Notes under the pieces: generated by a model
Database searches by the model: none
What the model was told of the DNA's origin: nothing
What the model saw: the letters and a program-made list of their open reading frames with translations, nothing else
Made by a program: the position numbers and the translations under genes
Assembly (NCBI GenBank): GCA_030706635.1
Contig: JAUZOD010000026.1
Location: 1-53,494, forward strand
Direction: 5' to 3'
Origin: Bacteroidota bacterium
GTDB lineage: Bacteria; Bacteroidota; Bacteroidia; Chitinophagales; Chitinophagaceae
DNA: 53,494 bases
Shown: positions 26,430 through 35,412 of the stretch, in pieces
How the letters are laid out: each line of letters opens with the position of its first letter
Position numbering within the stretch: position 1 is the first letter of the stretch

Positions 26430-29096
26430 TCAACGAACAGTTAATTTCTCCTTTAAACGAATATCTCTGGAAGAGGATCCGATCATAATGCTGAAATCGC
26501 CAGGTTCCACAACCCGGTTCAGTTTTCTATCCAGCATACTCAACATAGACGGCGTAATCGCAAATGATTGTTCCTTCTCTTCGCCAGGCATTAGATGAAT
26601 GCGCCTGAAACCTTTTAGTTCCATTACCGGTCTGGCTACGCTGGAAAGCAAGTCCGTAATGTAAAGCTGAACCACCTCATCGCCGGCAACGGTTCCTTCG
26701 TTCTTCACTTTATATCTTACGATGGTCGAGTCAGTAATTCCTATATTGTTTTTTTCAATATTCATATCCCGGTATCCGAAATGGGTATAGCTTAATCCAA
26801 ATCCAAAAGGAAAAAGCGGCAGGCCGCTTAGATTGTTATAGTCGTCCCCCCTGCCGGTGGGTTTATGATCATAGACCAACGGCAGTTGCGCTTCGGAAAT
26901 CGGAAAGCTGATCGGCAGACGACCGGCAGGATTATAATCTCCAAACAATACATGGGCTATCGAATGACCACCTTCTTCTCCGGGATACCATACATCCACG
27001 ACACTGTTCACTTTATCCAGCCAGGTATTCATCGTAATAGCACTACCCCCCACAAGGAGCACCACAACTGGCTTATGGGTTGCTGCCACCTTCAGTATCA
27101 AATCTTCCTGATGACCGGGCAGGTTAAGCATTGCCCGGTCCTGGAACTCGCCTTCGATAATGCCTGCCACAATCACAGCCACATCTGCTCCCTGCGCTGC
27201 AGATACCGCCCGGTTGATCTTTGCATTCCAGTCTTCCGCAACACCTGCGTTCCAAATTAATTTTATGTGCGCATTACCGTCGGGCTCAAAAAATTCAACC
27301 CGGACATCATAATACTTGTTCTTTTCAAAATGGAAAGGGATGATGCGGGTGCTGTAGGTTTGCTTCTGCCAGTTGTCTATGACCAGCTCATGATCGATAA
27401 ACAGCCGGTAGCCGTCATTCCCATCCAGGCCAATGTTATACGTCCCGGATTCGGGAGCTTTCAGTTTGCCCGTCCATCGGATGGAATAAAAGTCATGATT
27501 GATGCGTTCATCCGGCGAAGACAGGGTCCAGCTGAAATTGATGTTCTTGTCAACCCTTGTCAGTACCGGGTCTCCGGTTAGTGAAATATTATTAAAGTAT
27601 TCAGCCTTTAGTCCCGGCCCTGTTTTGCCCGCTTCGTTGCTGCTCAAATAAGCAGCCGGTATCACGTCCCATTGTTTTGTTCTCAAACCACATCCCGGTT
27701 CATAAACAATATGAACAGAATCACCTGCTCTCTGTTTTAACCCATCCAGGATGCTTATTTTATGATTACCGGGTCCGCTATATCCGCCCAGTCTCGCATC
27801 GACAGCATCTTCTCCGATCACGGCGATCCGGCGAATGTTCCGCTGTAAGGGCAATGTGTTTTTCTCGTTTTTCAGTAGTACAATAGACTCGAATGCAGCA
27901 AGTCTTGCGAGGTATTTATTATTGTCATTATCCACCCGTTTCGCAGCCTCCGATTCGTCCACATATGGGTTTTCAAACAGGCCCAGCTCAAATTTCGCTC
28001 TTAAAACCCGGGATACTGCATCATTTATCCGGTTGCTGTCAATGACGCCATTCAGGAAGGGATCAATAAATAATTTGTGATGCTCGTAAGCTGTCTGAAA
28101 AATTACGTCCAGCCCGTTGCTGATAGCATGTTGCCCGGCTTCTGCCATATCCTTCGTTGTATGATGCAATACCACCTCCCCGCCAACGGCGTTGGCATCC
28201 GAGATAACAAAGCCTTTGAAATTCCAGTCTCCCTTGAGTTTATGCTGCAGCAGCCAGCTGTTCGACGAACAGGCTGTGCCATTGAGGCTATTGTATGCGG
28301 TCATCACCGATCGTGAACCACCTTCCCGAAAGCAGGCTTCAAACGGAGGAAAATAAATTTCATCGAGAATCCTTTCATCGAAATGAATAGGATAGCTATC
28401 CCTGCCACCATCGCCCACATTGGCTATAAAATGCTTCGGCGTTGTAACAATCCCCATTTTCTCAAACGCGCTGACGAACGCAACAGCCATCCGGGACGTA
28501 AGAAAAGGATCCTCTCCATAGGTCTCTTCACCCCGGCCCCAGCGGGGATCCCCCGCAATATTGATCACCGGACTCAGGATCTGGCGGATGCCCCTTAACC
28601 TGGCTTCCCCGGCAATGGCCGTTGCAACATCGTGCATCAGGGCCGTATCAAATGTTGCAGCGAGTCCGATGGCAGCGGGGAAACTGGTCGCGCCCCCGCG
28701 CACCAGACCATGCAACGCTTCATCAAATGCAATTATGGGAATGCCGAGCCGCGTTCTGTTCACAAAATAAGATTGAATGGCATTGATTTTCCTGGCCAGT
28801 GTGAGCGCATTTTCTGAAGTCCTGTATTTCAATAATTGTCCCCCCACATCTCCTTTGGTCGCGGCACTTACCTGGAAGCCGAAAATCCCATTTCTGTACT
28901 GGAGTGAATCTCCATGATCCAGATCTCCGGGAATCATAAAGAGCTGCCAGAATTTTTCTTCGGGAGTCATTCTGGACAACAGATCTTTTACTCTTTCTTC
29001 AACCGGCATCGCCGGATTCTTATACAAGGGAACCGTTTGCGAAAACGCCGATGAGGAAATAAAAATAAGCGTAAATAAAAGCGCTTTATATCTCAT
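26430..29096 (-). CDS. GH3 beta-glucosidase-like enzyme with PA14 domain
   Basis: 888 residues. Signal peptide ends ISSSAFSQ. The GH3 N-terminal barrel contains the nucleophile Asp in GFVISDANAVGG at about 300 and GRGEETYGEDPFL before it. The C-terminal sandwich domain is split by a PA14 domain at about 497-617 (GLKAEYFNNISLTGDPVL ... RLFIDHELVIDNW). A fibronectin-III-like end domain follows (DEVVQLYITDLLSSVARPV). It hydrolyses beta-glycosides such as cello- or xylo-oligomers in the periplasm; the PA14 insert probably shapes substrate choice. The AGE epimerase gene ends 59 bp upstream on the same strand. Confidence 0.95.
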   Translation of the reverse strand: MRYKALLFTLIFISSSAFSQTVPLYKNPAMPVEERVKDLLSRMTPEEKFWQLFMIPGDLDHGDSLQYRNGIFGFQVSAATKGDVGGQLLKYRTSENALTLARKINAIQSYFVNRTRLGIPIIAFDEALHGLVRGGATSFPAAIGLAATFDTALMHDVATAIAGEARLRGIRQILSPVINIAGDPRWGRGEETYGEDPFLTSRMAVAFVSAFEKMGIVTTPKHFIANVGDGGRDSYPIHFDERILDEIYFPPFEACFREGGSRSVMTAYNSLNGTACSSNSWLLQHKLKGDWNFKGFVISDANAVGGEVVLHHTTKDMAEAGQHAISNGLDVIFQTAYEHHKLFIDPFLNGVIDSNRINDAVSRVLRAKFELGLFENPYVDESEAAKRVDNDNNKYLARLAAFESIVLLKNEKNTLPLQRNIRRIAVIGEDAVDARLGGYSGPGNHKISILDGLKQRAGDSVHIVYEPGCGLRTKQWDVIPAAYLSSNEAGKTGPGLKAEYFNNISLTGDPVLTRVDKNINFSWTLSSPDERINHDFYSIRWTGKLKAPESGTYNIGLDGNDGYRLFIDHELVIDNWQKQTYSTRIIPFHFEKNKYYDVRVEFFEPDGNAHIKLIWNAGVAEDWNAKINRAVSAAQGADVAVIVAGIIEGEFQDRAMLNLPGHQEDLILKVAATHKPVVVLLVGGSAITMNTWLDKVNSVVDVWYPGEEGGHSIAHVLFGDYNPAGRLPISFPISEAQLPLVYDHKPTGRGDDYNNLSGLPLFPFGFGLSYTHFGYRDMNIEKNNIGITDSTIVRYKVKNEGTVAGDEVVQLYITDLLSSVARPVMELKGFRRIHLMPGEEKEQSFAITPSMLSMLDRKLNRVVEPGDFSIMIGSSSRDIRLKEKLTVR

Positions 29097-29155
29097 GATT
29101 AATCAAATAATAGCGGGTGTTGCCCGAAGAATATTTTCCAAAATAAAAGAAGTAA

Positions 29156-30562
29156 TTATCTGCCGGATCTTAACCGGTCAATGCAATTCGTTAAGGCCCG
29201 GTAATTGTGATAATCTGCTTTCCAGATATGGCCCTTCAACGCTGTTCTCCGGTTAGGCTCTTTGTCCAGACCCTCTTCGTACCAATCTCCGTACCGATGA
29301 TCAATCAAATAAGTCTGGGTATATTTCCAAAGCAACAGGAATTTGTTAAAATAGTGCATGGGATCATCCGGAAAATGGTCTGCCATCAACAGCAGCGTAT
29401 TCAAGCCCTCTGCCTGTGCCCACCAGTTTTTACTGTCTTTGATCACGGTTATTTTGGGTTCTCCTTTAAAGTAATATGCTTCGTCATAAAATCCGCCAAT
29501 CAGACTATCCCATCCGTTTCTCAAGGCATGGTCCACCATTTTTTTTCCGACAAGCAGGGTTGTCGTACTATCCTTAATTCCCAGCGCATTTGAAGCTTCC
29601 AGCATAAGATAAGCCGTCTCCACATCGTGACCGAACGACACATGATCCAGATTGCGGTGTTCCATAATACTTTCCCTTCCTGAATCACTGTAAGAGACCG
29701 GCGTCCAGTCCGGTTGAAAAAATAAAATGAGATTACCCCTCGGAGAAACGATCTTATCCCGGATGAGGAATAACATTTCACTCAGGCGTTCTTTCACCAG
29801 GTCGTCTTTCCAGACGCCGTACAATTCTGTTAAAGCTTCCAGCAGATGGATCGAACTGTTCTGATCTTTATAACCGGTTTCTGCTGTTGAGGTTGTTTCT
29901 GCGGTGCGCCTGAGCGGTGTACCATCCCTTTGCAAATGTTGAAAATATCCCTTGTAAACGGGATCGTGACTGTGTTTTTCCAGCCAGAGAAAAGCTTTTT
30001 TTGCCAGATTCAGCGCTGCGCTGTCTCCGGAAGATTTGTAGTAGGCCGCCAATGCATAAATAGCAAAGGCATTGCCATAGGCATCTTTATCTGAAACACC
30101 GCTGTGCTTATCATTCCCCTTCCGGTCGACCAGCGTATAAAAGCCACCGTATGTTTTATCCCACATTTTATCCCTTAGAAAATAAAAACCCCACCGGGCA
30201 TCGGTTTTATAATAAGCGGTGTCGGGAAATCTTTCCGATGCTTTTGCATTCACCCACACATGACGCGACTGTGTAACGATCATTTTATCCTGGGCGCCCG
30301 TTGGTTTAAAATCGTAGGTAAACGTGCTTAAGAATCCACCATCCAACCTATCCACAGACCAGGGGTACCATTTGTTTAGCATTTCATGCTGCAACGAATT
30401 TTGCATCACGTTCGCTATCTTCAATCTTTCTTCCCGGTTATTCTCTGTTGCCGCGGATTGGCGGTATTCCGGCGCGCCTTTGACAGAAGTACTGTTTTGC
30501 CCGTATACCTGCATTGTGGAATAACCGCAGTACACACTAAACAGGATTGTTTTAATATTCAT
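29156..30562 (-). CDS. AGE-family epimerase/isomerase, exported
   Basis: About 468 residues from ATG 30562. Extension to 30673 would place 37 extra residues before a good signal peptide (CGYSTMQVYGQ) and is rejected. The (alpha/alpha)6 barrel of N-acylglucosamine 2-epimerase / cellobiose 2-epimerase type shows WGFYFLRDKMWDKTYGGFY, YGNAFAIYALAAYYKSSGD and LDHVSFGHDVETAYLMLEAS (His/Glu catalytic area), with WWAQAEGLNTLLLM later. It likely epimerises a disaccharide or sugar released by the neighbouring GH3 enzyme. A signal peptide is uncommon for the family and suggests periplasmic action. Confidence 0.88.
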   Translation of the reverse strand: MNIKTILFSVYCGYSTMQVYGQNSTSVKGAPEYRQSAATENNREERLKIANVMQNSLQHEMLNKWYPWSVDRLDGGFLSTFTYDFKPTGAQDKMIVTQSRHVWVNAKASERFPDTAYYKTDARWGFYFLRDKMWDKTYGGFYTLVDRKGNDKHSGVSDKDAYGNAFAIYALAAYYKSSGDSAALNLAKKAFLWLEKHSHDPVYKGYFQHLQRDGTPLRRTAETTSTAETGYKDQNSSIHLLEALTELYGVWKDDLVKERLSEMLFLIRDKIVSPRGNLILFFQPDWTPVSYSDSGRESIMEHRNLDHVSFGHDVETAYLMLEASNALGIKDSTTTLLVGKKMVDHALRNGWDSLIGGFYDEAYYFKGEPKITVIKDSKNWWAQAEGLNTLLLMADHFPDDPMHYFNKFLLLWKYTQTYLIDHRYGDWYEEGLDKEPNRRTALKGHIWKADYHNYRALTNCIDRLRSGR

Positions 30563-30848
30563 GATTCCCAGTTGAAGGATGATTTTACGCGGAATAACAA
30601 ATTTATCGTCTTTCAGACAAAATATGGACTGGAAAAATATACCATCGCTTCTTATCCACTGATGATCAATCAACAGCAGGGGTTAACCGGAGGCCTTTAA
30701 GCGGAGAAACCGGTTGACAATCCCAGGTCATTTTAGGCTCAACAGGGGACTGTCTTCCCCCCGGAACCCCATCCGACAGGGGTTTTCGGCGCCTTCTGTG
30801 AAATAGCGCAATATTAGCTTACCTTTAGACACAAAACAGTGAACATTT

Positions 30849-31295
30849 ATGGGAGAAACCTGGAATAAAAAAGAAAGAGAAAAGAAAAAGCAGGCAAACA
30901 AAAAGGAGAAGGCTGAAAAAAAACTTGAACGCAAGGAAAACAGCAAAAACGGCAATGACCTGGACAGCATGCTGGCCTATCTTGATGAGAACGGGAATCT
31001 TTCTTCCAAACCTCCTGATCCAAGAAAGAAAATTACGATCAATGCCGAAGATATTGATGTGGGCGTTCCCAAACAGTTACCCGTCAACCCGGAAGATCTG
31101 ATCCGCAAAGGCATAGTTACCTTCTTTAACGATTCTAAGGGGTATGGGTTTATCAAAGACCAGGAAACACAGGAAAGTGTATTCGTGCATATCAATTCTC
31201 TCACGGAGGCCATTAAAGAAAACAACAGGGTAACTTTTGAAGTTGAAATGGGCCCCAAAGGTGCCAATGCGGTTAATGTGAAATTGCTAAAATAA
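30849..31295 (+). CDS. Cold-shock-domain protein with charged N-terminal extension
   Basis: 148 residues. Residues 1-38 are almost all Lys/Glu/Asn (NKKEREKKKQANKKEKAEKK), a predicted helix or disordered RNA-binding arm. Residues 82-148 are a cold-shock domain with RNP1-like KGYGFIKD and RNP2-like ESVFVHINSL. This architecture is common in Bacteroidota. Predicted RNA chaperone. TACCTTTA at 30820-30827 is a weak -7 candidate. Its stop codon abuts the stop of the convergent Crp-like gene with no base between. Confidence 0.92.
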   Translation: MGETWNKKEREKKKQANKKEKAEKKLERKENSKNGNDLDSMLAYLDENGNLSSKPPDPRKKITINAEDIDVGVPKQLPVNPEDLIRKGIVTFFNDSKGYGFIKDQETQESVFVHINSLTEAIKENNRVTFEVEMGPKGANAVNVKLLK

Positions 31296-31901
31296 TCATG
31301 CCCCTCCTAGCTTAATCGATTTTTTTTTGCCCCTCAGGCGGCTAAGTGTTTCCAGTGTAATACCCAGGTAAGACGCCACATATTTTAACGGAATGCGGTT
31401 TACCAGTTCGGGTCTCGATGCAATAAAATGTCTGTAGCGCTTTTGGGCGCTGGGTATTCGCGAAATATAAGACCGCTCTTCGGAATCTGCATAATATTCT
31501 ACCAGTAATTTTCGGGCTAAAACATTCATCTCCGGAAACAGCGAATACATTTTCTCCATGTCGTCGAAATGCAAGGCATAGAGTTCACTATCTTCCAGGG
31601 CCTGAATGTATTCCATAGACGGCTGTCTTCTGACCATACTCCGGATAGATGTGGTGATTTCATTTTCCGGATTAAGCCAGGTGGTAATCTCCTTTTTTTC
31701 TTCTTTGATGAAGGCCCTCAGAAGCCCCTTATGTATATAATAATAATGCATGCAAAATTCACCGGGTTTAAGCAGATATTTGCCCCTTCCCACCGATTTT
31801 CTGGAGGCATGCTCATGCAAATAGATAAGAGGTTTATTTCCCAGCGGGTGCATCGCTTTCATAAAATTCACCAGCGGCGAATTGGGTGGCGTTGGATTCA
31901 T
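31296..31901 (-). CDS. Crp/Fnr-family transcription regulator
   Basis: About 201 residues from ATG 31901. A longer reading to 32093 overlaps the sorting-domain remnant and lacks family similarity. It has an N-terminal cyclic-nucleotide-binding-like beta roll (YLLKPGEFCMHYYYIHKGLL, then EEKKEITTWLNPENEITTSI) and a C-terminal helix-turn-helix (RIPLKYVASYLGITLETLSRL). This is the common Bacteroidota group where the roll lacks the cAMP-contact residues; its ligand is unknown. Convergent with the cold-shock gene with zero intergenic bases. Confidence 0.9.
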   Translation of the reverse strand: MNPTPPNSPLVNFMKAMHPLGNKPLIYLHEHASRKSVGRGKYLLKPGEFCMHYYYIHKGLLRAFIKEEKKEITTWLNPENEITTSIRSMVRRQPSMEYIQALEDSELYALHFDDMEKMYSLFPEMNVLARKLLVEYYADSEERSYISRIPSAQKRYRHFIASRPELVNRIPLKYVASYLGITLETLSRLRGKKKSIKLGGA

Positions 31902-32007
31902 TTGGAATTGTGGATTGATCCTCAAATTTAAAAAAATCAGCACAGCCTGCCATAATTCATCATCAGGCCTTCTTAAAACTCCCCTGACCCTTATTCGAAG
32001 GATGTTT

Positions 32008-32274
32008 TTATTGTTTGACGAATTGCTTAATCTGGCGGGAGCCATCCGATAACTCCAGTATTGCAGTATAGGCGCCCTGAGGGAAATCATCAATATTCAT
32101 CGCATAACAGGATGGCAGCATGGCGTTGACGGCATAAACCAAAACACTATTAATGGAATATACTTCCAGGCTCCTGACCGTAATCAGGTGGTTACCAGTG
32201 GACAGATATAAAGTGGAAGATGCCGGATTCGGATATATGGTTACCAATGTAGAATGTAAATGGGTGAAAGCAGT
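32008..32274 (-). pseudogene. Orphan type IX secretion C-terminal sorting domain
   Basis: A minus-strand frame, open from a TAA just beyond 32274 to the stop at 32008, reads VTIYPNPASSTLYLSTG, VRSLEVYSINSVLVY and FPQGAYTAILELSDGSRQI, ending KQFVKQ. This is a textbook type A T9SS sorting domain (YPNP start, G-x-Y strand, KxxKQ-like end). Such domains are normally the last 80 residues of large secreted proteins. Here only the tail remains, so it is the remnant of a deleted gene. The stop upstream shows the cargo part is gone. No good ATG exists; the first usable codon is a TTG at 32247. Confidence 0.75.
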
Positions 32275-32324
32275 TTACAATATTAACCATATGAAACCTG
32301 CAGTCTGCAGGACTCACCGGATTT

Positions 32325-32340
32325 ATTGACAATTGTCAAT
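32325..32340. repeat. 16-bp palindrome made of two inverted heptamers
   Basis: ATTGACA-AT-TGTCAAT is a perfect palindrome. Each arm equals one unit of the RTKGAYA heptamer family that fills the arrays at 36373-36442, 37273-37524 and 37905-37965. It may be a minimal relic of the same family or a chance operator-like site upstream of the TetR gene. Confidence 0.4.
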
Positions 32341-32411
32341 AAGAATCTTTAAACCCCCATCTGGCTTCAAACAAAGCGAACAGGCAAACCCCGTGGGATT
32401 GTCTATCTGTT

Positions 32412-32440
32412 TTAATCAAATGATTAAATTATTTGATTAA
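32412..32440. promoter_or_regulatory. Predicted TetR operator (10-9-10 inverted repeat)
   Basis: TTAATCAAAT (32412-32421) and ATTTGATTAA (32431-32440) are exact reverse complements separated by 9 bp. The site lies 48 bp before the TetR ATG. The right arm contains TTTG (32432-32435), which is correctly placed as a -33 element for the TAAATTTG at 32457. Binding here would block RNA polymerase, indicating autorepression and control of the whole efflux operon. Confidence 0.7.
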
Positions 32441-32464
32441 TTCAAAAAAGAGTGTTTAAATTTG
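32432..32464 (+). promoter_or_regulatory. Bacteroidota-type promoter of the efflux operon
   Basis: TTTG (32432-32435), a 21-bp spacer and TAAATTTG (32457-32464) match the TTTG / TAnnTTTG pattern. It is 23 bp upstream of the TetR start and overlaps the predicted operator. Confidence 0.6.
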
Positions 32465-32487
32465 TTCTGAAATGAATAAAGGCATCT

Positions 32488-33102
32488 ATGAAGAAGAAAG
32501 CAAAGGCAGAGATCGACCTTTCCACCGAAGAAAAAATAAAAGAAGCTGCCCGCAAGGTATTTACCCGGAAAGGTTATGCAGCCACCCGTACCCGGGATAT
32601 CGCCGAGGAAGCGGGCTTGAACCTGGCCTTGCTAAACTACTATTTCCGAAGCAAGTCTAAGTTGTTTGAGATGATTATGGCTGAGAAAATGCAGCAGTTC
32701 TTCGGATTTATGTTGCCCGTGATTAACAATGCAGATACCAGCGTGCAGGAAAAAGTGGAGCTGATCACTTCAAAATATATGGAGTTGCTCATGGAGAACC
32801 CGGACCTGCCATACTTTGTGCTCAGTGAAATACGGAACACCCCGGATTATTTTATGAAGATCACGGATAGCGGGAATTTTTTAAGCAAATCCATTTTCAT
32901 CAGGCAGATCCGGGAGAAAGCCCCCGGACGGAATCCATTTCATTATCTCATTAATCTCCTGGGGATGTGTGTTTTTCCATTTATTATGAACCCGGTCTTA
33001 CAAAAAATGGGAGCTCTGGACGAAAAAACTTTTGCAAAAATGATGAAGGAGAGAAAAACGCTCATACCGGCCTGGATAAAGTCCATGCTGGAGGAAGATT
33101 GA
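32488..33102 (+). CDS. TetR/AcrR-family repressor of the efflux operon
   Basis: 204 residues. The N-terminal helix-turn-helix matches TetR: EEKIKEAARKVFTRKGYAAT, then TRDIAEEAGLNLALLNYYFR with the usual recognition helix. The C-terminal half is the variable ligand pocket. It is the first gene of an apparent seven-cistron efflux unit and follows its own palindromic operator, so autorepression released by a toxic ligand is likely. E. coli CecR, which heads the ybhGFSR locus, is the closest functional analogue by gene order. The TolC-like gene begins 28 bp downstream. Confidence 0.92.
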   Translation: MKKKAKAEIDLSTEEKIKEAARKVFTRKGYAATRTRDIAEEAGLNLALLNYYFRSKSKLFEMIMAEKMQQFFGFMLPVINNADTSVQEKVELITSKYMELLMENPDLPYFVLSEIRNTPDYFMKITDSGNFLSKSIFIRQIREKAPGRNPFHYLINLLGMCVFPFIMNPVLQKMGALDEKTFAKMMKERKTLIPAWIKSMLEED

Positions 33103-33130
33103 TTTTTCGAATGAAACAAATGTCTTAGTT

Positions 33131-34411
33131 ATGATGATCAAATGTTATAAGAGTGTTGGAGTCGCCCTGCTATTGCTCTCCGCAATAAACCTAAAGGGTC
33201 AAAAAAATCAACTTACCCTTGATTCCTGTTACATATTGGCAAGACAAAATTATCCGCTGATCAAAAGACAGGGGCTAATTTCAAAATCCAGCAATTATTC
33301 CCTTGAAAATGCAGGCAAATCCTACCTCCCCCAGTTCTCTGTGAACGGGCAGGCCTCCTATCAGTCTCAAACAATCGATTTTCATGATGTTTTACCAGGT
33401 GCGCCCCCGGGTGCATTACCCACCATCAGCAAAGACCAATATAAGATACAGGCCGAGGTCAATCAGCAGATTTATGACGCAGGCGCCACCAAAAATCAAA
33501 AAGAGTTCATCCGGGCCAATGAGGCGATACAACAGGAAAGCCTTGAGGTAGCCCTCCATACACTGAGAGACCGGGTAAATCAGATTTATTTCTCCATACT
33601 GCTGATGAATGAGCAGCTAAGTCAAAATGAGATAAGAAAAACGGATCTGCAAAATACATTGGACAAAGCCCGGACCGCACTCCGGAACGGGACTGGATTC
33701 AGGAGTAACGTGGATGAATTAAAAGCAGAGTTGATCAATGTGGACATGTCTGGCATCGAGTTCAACGCCACGCGCAAGGCTTATCTGAACATGCTTTCTT
33801 TGCTCATCGGTCGCTTCGTTGATGAAACCACCCCATTGGTTCAACCCGAATCGCCACCCCTGGTCACAGAGATAAACCGGCCCGAACTGAGGTTGTACGA
33901 ACTTCAGATAAAAGCAACTGACATCCGCGAGAAGCAGTTAAAATCAGACTATCTGCCAAAACTCAGCGCTTTCGTTCAGGGAGCGTACGGCCGTCCCACC
34001 TTAAACTTTATAGAAAACCAATTCGGCGCCTGGTGGATCGGCGGTCTTCGCCTGAACTGGTCTTTAGGAAGTTTATATTCCCTCAGGAACAACAGAAATC
34101 TTTTAAACGCAGATCGAGAGGACCAGAGCATCGAAAGGGAAACCTTTCTTTTTAATACCCGGATCACCCTCAGCCAGCAGAACGATGATATAAAAAAATA
34201 TACAGAGCTCATCCTGAAAGATGACTCTGCCATTTCTCTTCGCGCATCCGTTACAGCTTCCGCGAAAGCCCAGTTGGATAACGGTGTGATCACGGTGCAT
34301 GAATTTATTGCCAAGCTAAATGACGAAAACACGGCAAGGCAGGTCCTTATTTTTCATCATATCCAATTATTACAGGCGCAATATGATTTTAAATCCACCT
34401 CAGGTAACTGA
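33131..34411 (+). CDS. TolC-family outer-membrane efflux protein
   Basis: 426 residues with signal peptide ending INLKGQ. The OEP repeat structure is visible: LTLDSCYILARQNYPLIKRQ starts the first repeat, with long coiled-coil helices (QLSQNEIRKTDLQNTLDKAR) and a second repeat from about 245 (RPELRLYELQIKATDIREKQ). It forms the trimeric outer-membrane and periplasmic tunnel for the exporter encoded downstream. Located between the repressor and the HlyD-type adaptor, 18 bp before the latter. Confidence 0.93.
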   Translation: MMIKCYKSVGVALLLLSAINLKGQKNQLTLDSCYILARQNYPLIKRQGLISKSSNYSLENAGKSYLPQFSVNGQASYQSQTIDFHDVLPGAPPGALPTISKDQYKIQAEVNQQIYDAGATKNQKEFIRANEAIQQESLEVALHTLRDRVNQIYFSILLMNEQLSQNEIRKTDLQNTLDKARTALRNGTGFRSNVDELKAELINVDMSGIEFNATRKAYLNMLSLLIGRFVDETTPLVQPESPPLVTEINRPELRLYELQIKATDIREKQLKSDYLPKLSAFVQGAYGRPTLNFIENQFGAWWIGGLRLNWSLGSLYSLRNNRNLLNADREDQSIERETFLFNTRITLSQQNDDIKKYTELILKDDSAISLRASVTASAKAQLDNGVITVHEFIAKLNDENTARQVLIFHHIQLLQAQYDFKSTSGN

Positions 34412-34429
34412 TAGTAAAACACGTTATAT

Positions 34430-35368
34430 ATGAGATCCAGTTTGACCACCGGAATAATTTCTTTGTTGCTGATCGCTTCCTGCAACGGCAATAAAAAAGA
34501 CTATGATGCCTCAGGCAATTTTGAAGCAGACGAGGTAATTGTATCAGCGCAGCAAACGGGCGAACTACTTTCTTTTTCAGTGAGGGAGGGTGATCACCTG
34601 AATGCGGGGACGGTTGTAGGACAGATTGATACAACCATACCAAAACTTCAAAAAGAGCAAACAGAAGCCATGATCGCTGCACTAAAGCAAAAAACAAGCA
34701 GCGCGGATGAGCAAACAGAAGTTGTGAAGAAACAACGGGCTGTTCAGCAAACTCAATTGGAAAATCTATACCAGGAACAAAAAAGAACCACCAACCTGGT
34801 AAAAGCAGATGCAGCGCCGTCCAAACAGTTGGATGACCTCAATACGCAGATTGAGCAGTTACAAAAGCAAATCGATGTTTCCAACCAGCAAATCCGACTT
34901 TATCATTCCAACACGGCCACGCAAAACCGAAGCATTCTTAGTGAAAGAGCGCCGCTTGAAAAAACAGCTGCACAATTCCAGGAACAAATCGATAAGGGGA
35001 AGGTCGTTAACCCGATAACCGGCACTGTCCTTATCAGTTATGTCCTCAAAGGAGAAATGGCACTCGTCGGCAAACCTTTATATAAGATTGCCAATACGGA
35101 TACTTTAAACCTGAGGGCTTACATTACCGGCGACCAGCTACCCGGAGTCAAACTCGGTCAGCAGGTACAGGTTCGGATAGACCGGGGAGAACAAAAATAC
35201 AAAACCTACCCCGGAGAGATTATCTGGATCTCAGACAAGTCTGAGTTTACCCCCAAAACAATTCAAACCAAAGACGAGCGTGCCAATCTGGTATATGCCA
35301 TAAAAGTCCGGGTGAAAAACGATGGCTTTGTAAAGATTGGAATGTACGGTGAGGTTTTGTTCCATTGA
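34430..35368 (+). CDS. HlyD-family periplasmic adaptor lipoprotein (YbhG-like)
   Basis: 312 residues. Residues 1-18 are a lipoprotein signal with lipobox LLIASC. Then comes a half lipoyl domain (GELLSFSVREGDHLNAGTVV), a long coiled-coil hairpin (about 70-165, rich in Gln/Lys/Glu), the second half lipoyl domain (VVNPITGTVLISYVLKGEMA) and a beta barrel (LRAYITGDQLPGVKLGQQVQ). It bridges the ABC permeases to the TolC-like channel. E. coli YbhG has the same place in its operon. ATPase gene 1 starts 44 bp downstream. Confidence 0.92.
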   Translation: MRSSLTTGIISLLLIASCNGNKKDYDASGNFEADEVIVSAQQTGELLSFSVREGDHLNAGTVVGQIDTTIPKLQKEQTEAMIAALKQKTSSADEQTEVVKKQRAVQQTQLENLYQEQKRTTNLVKADAAPSKQLDDLNTQIEQLQKQIDVSNQQIRLYHSNTATQNRSILSERAPLEKTAAQFQEQIDKGKVVNPITGTVLISYVLKGEMALVGKPLYKIANTDTLNLRAYITGDQLPGVKLGQQVQVRIDRGEQKYKTYPGEIIWISDKSEFTPKTIQTKDERANLVYAIKVRVKNDGFVKIGMYGEVLFH

Positions 35369-35412
35369 GCGTGGGCAGCGGATCTTAACGCGTTTATAAT
35401 TCCCGAATAAAA

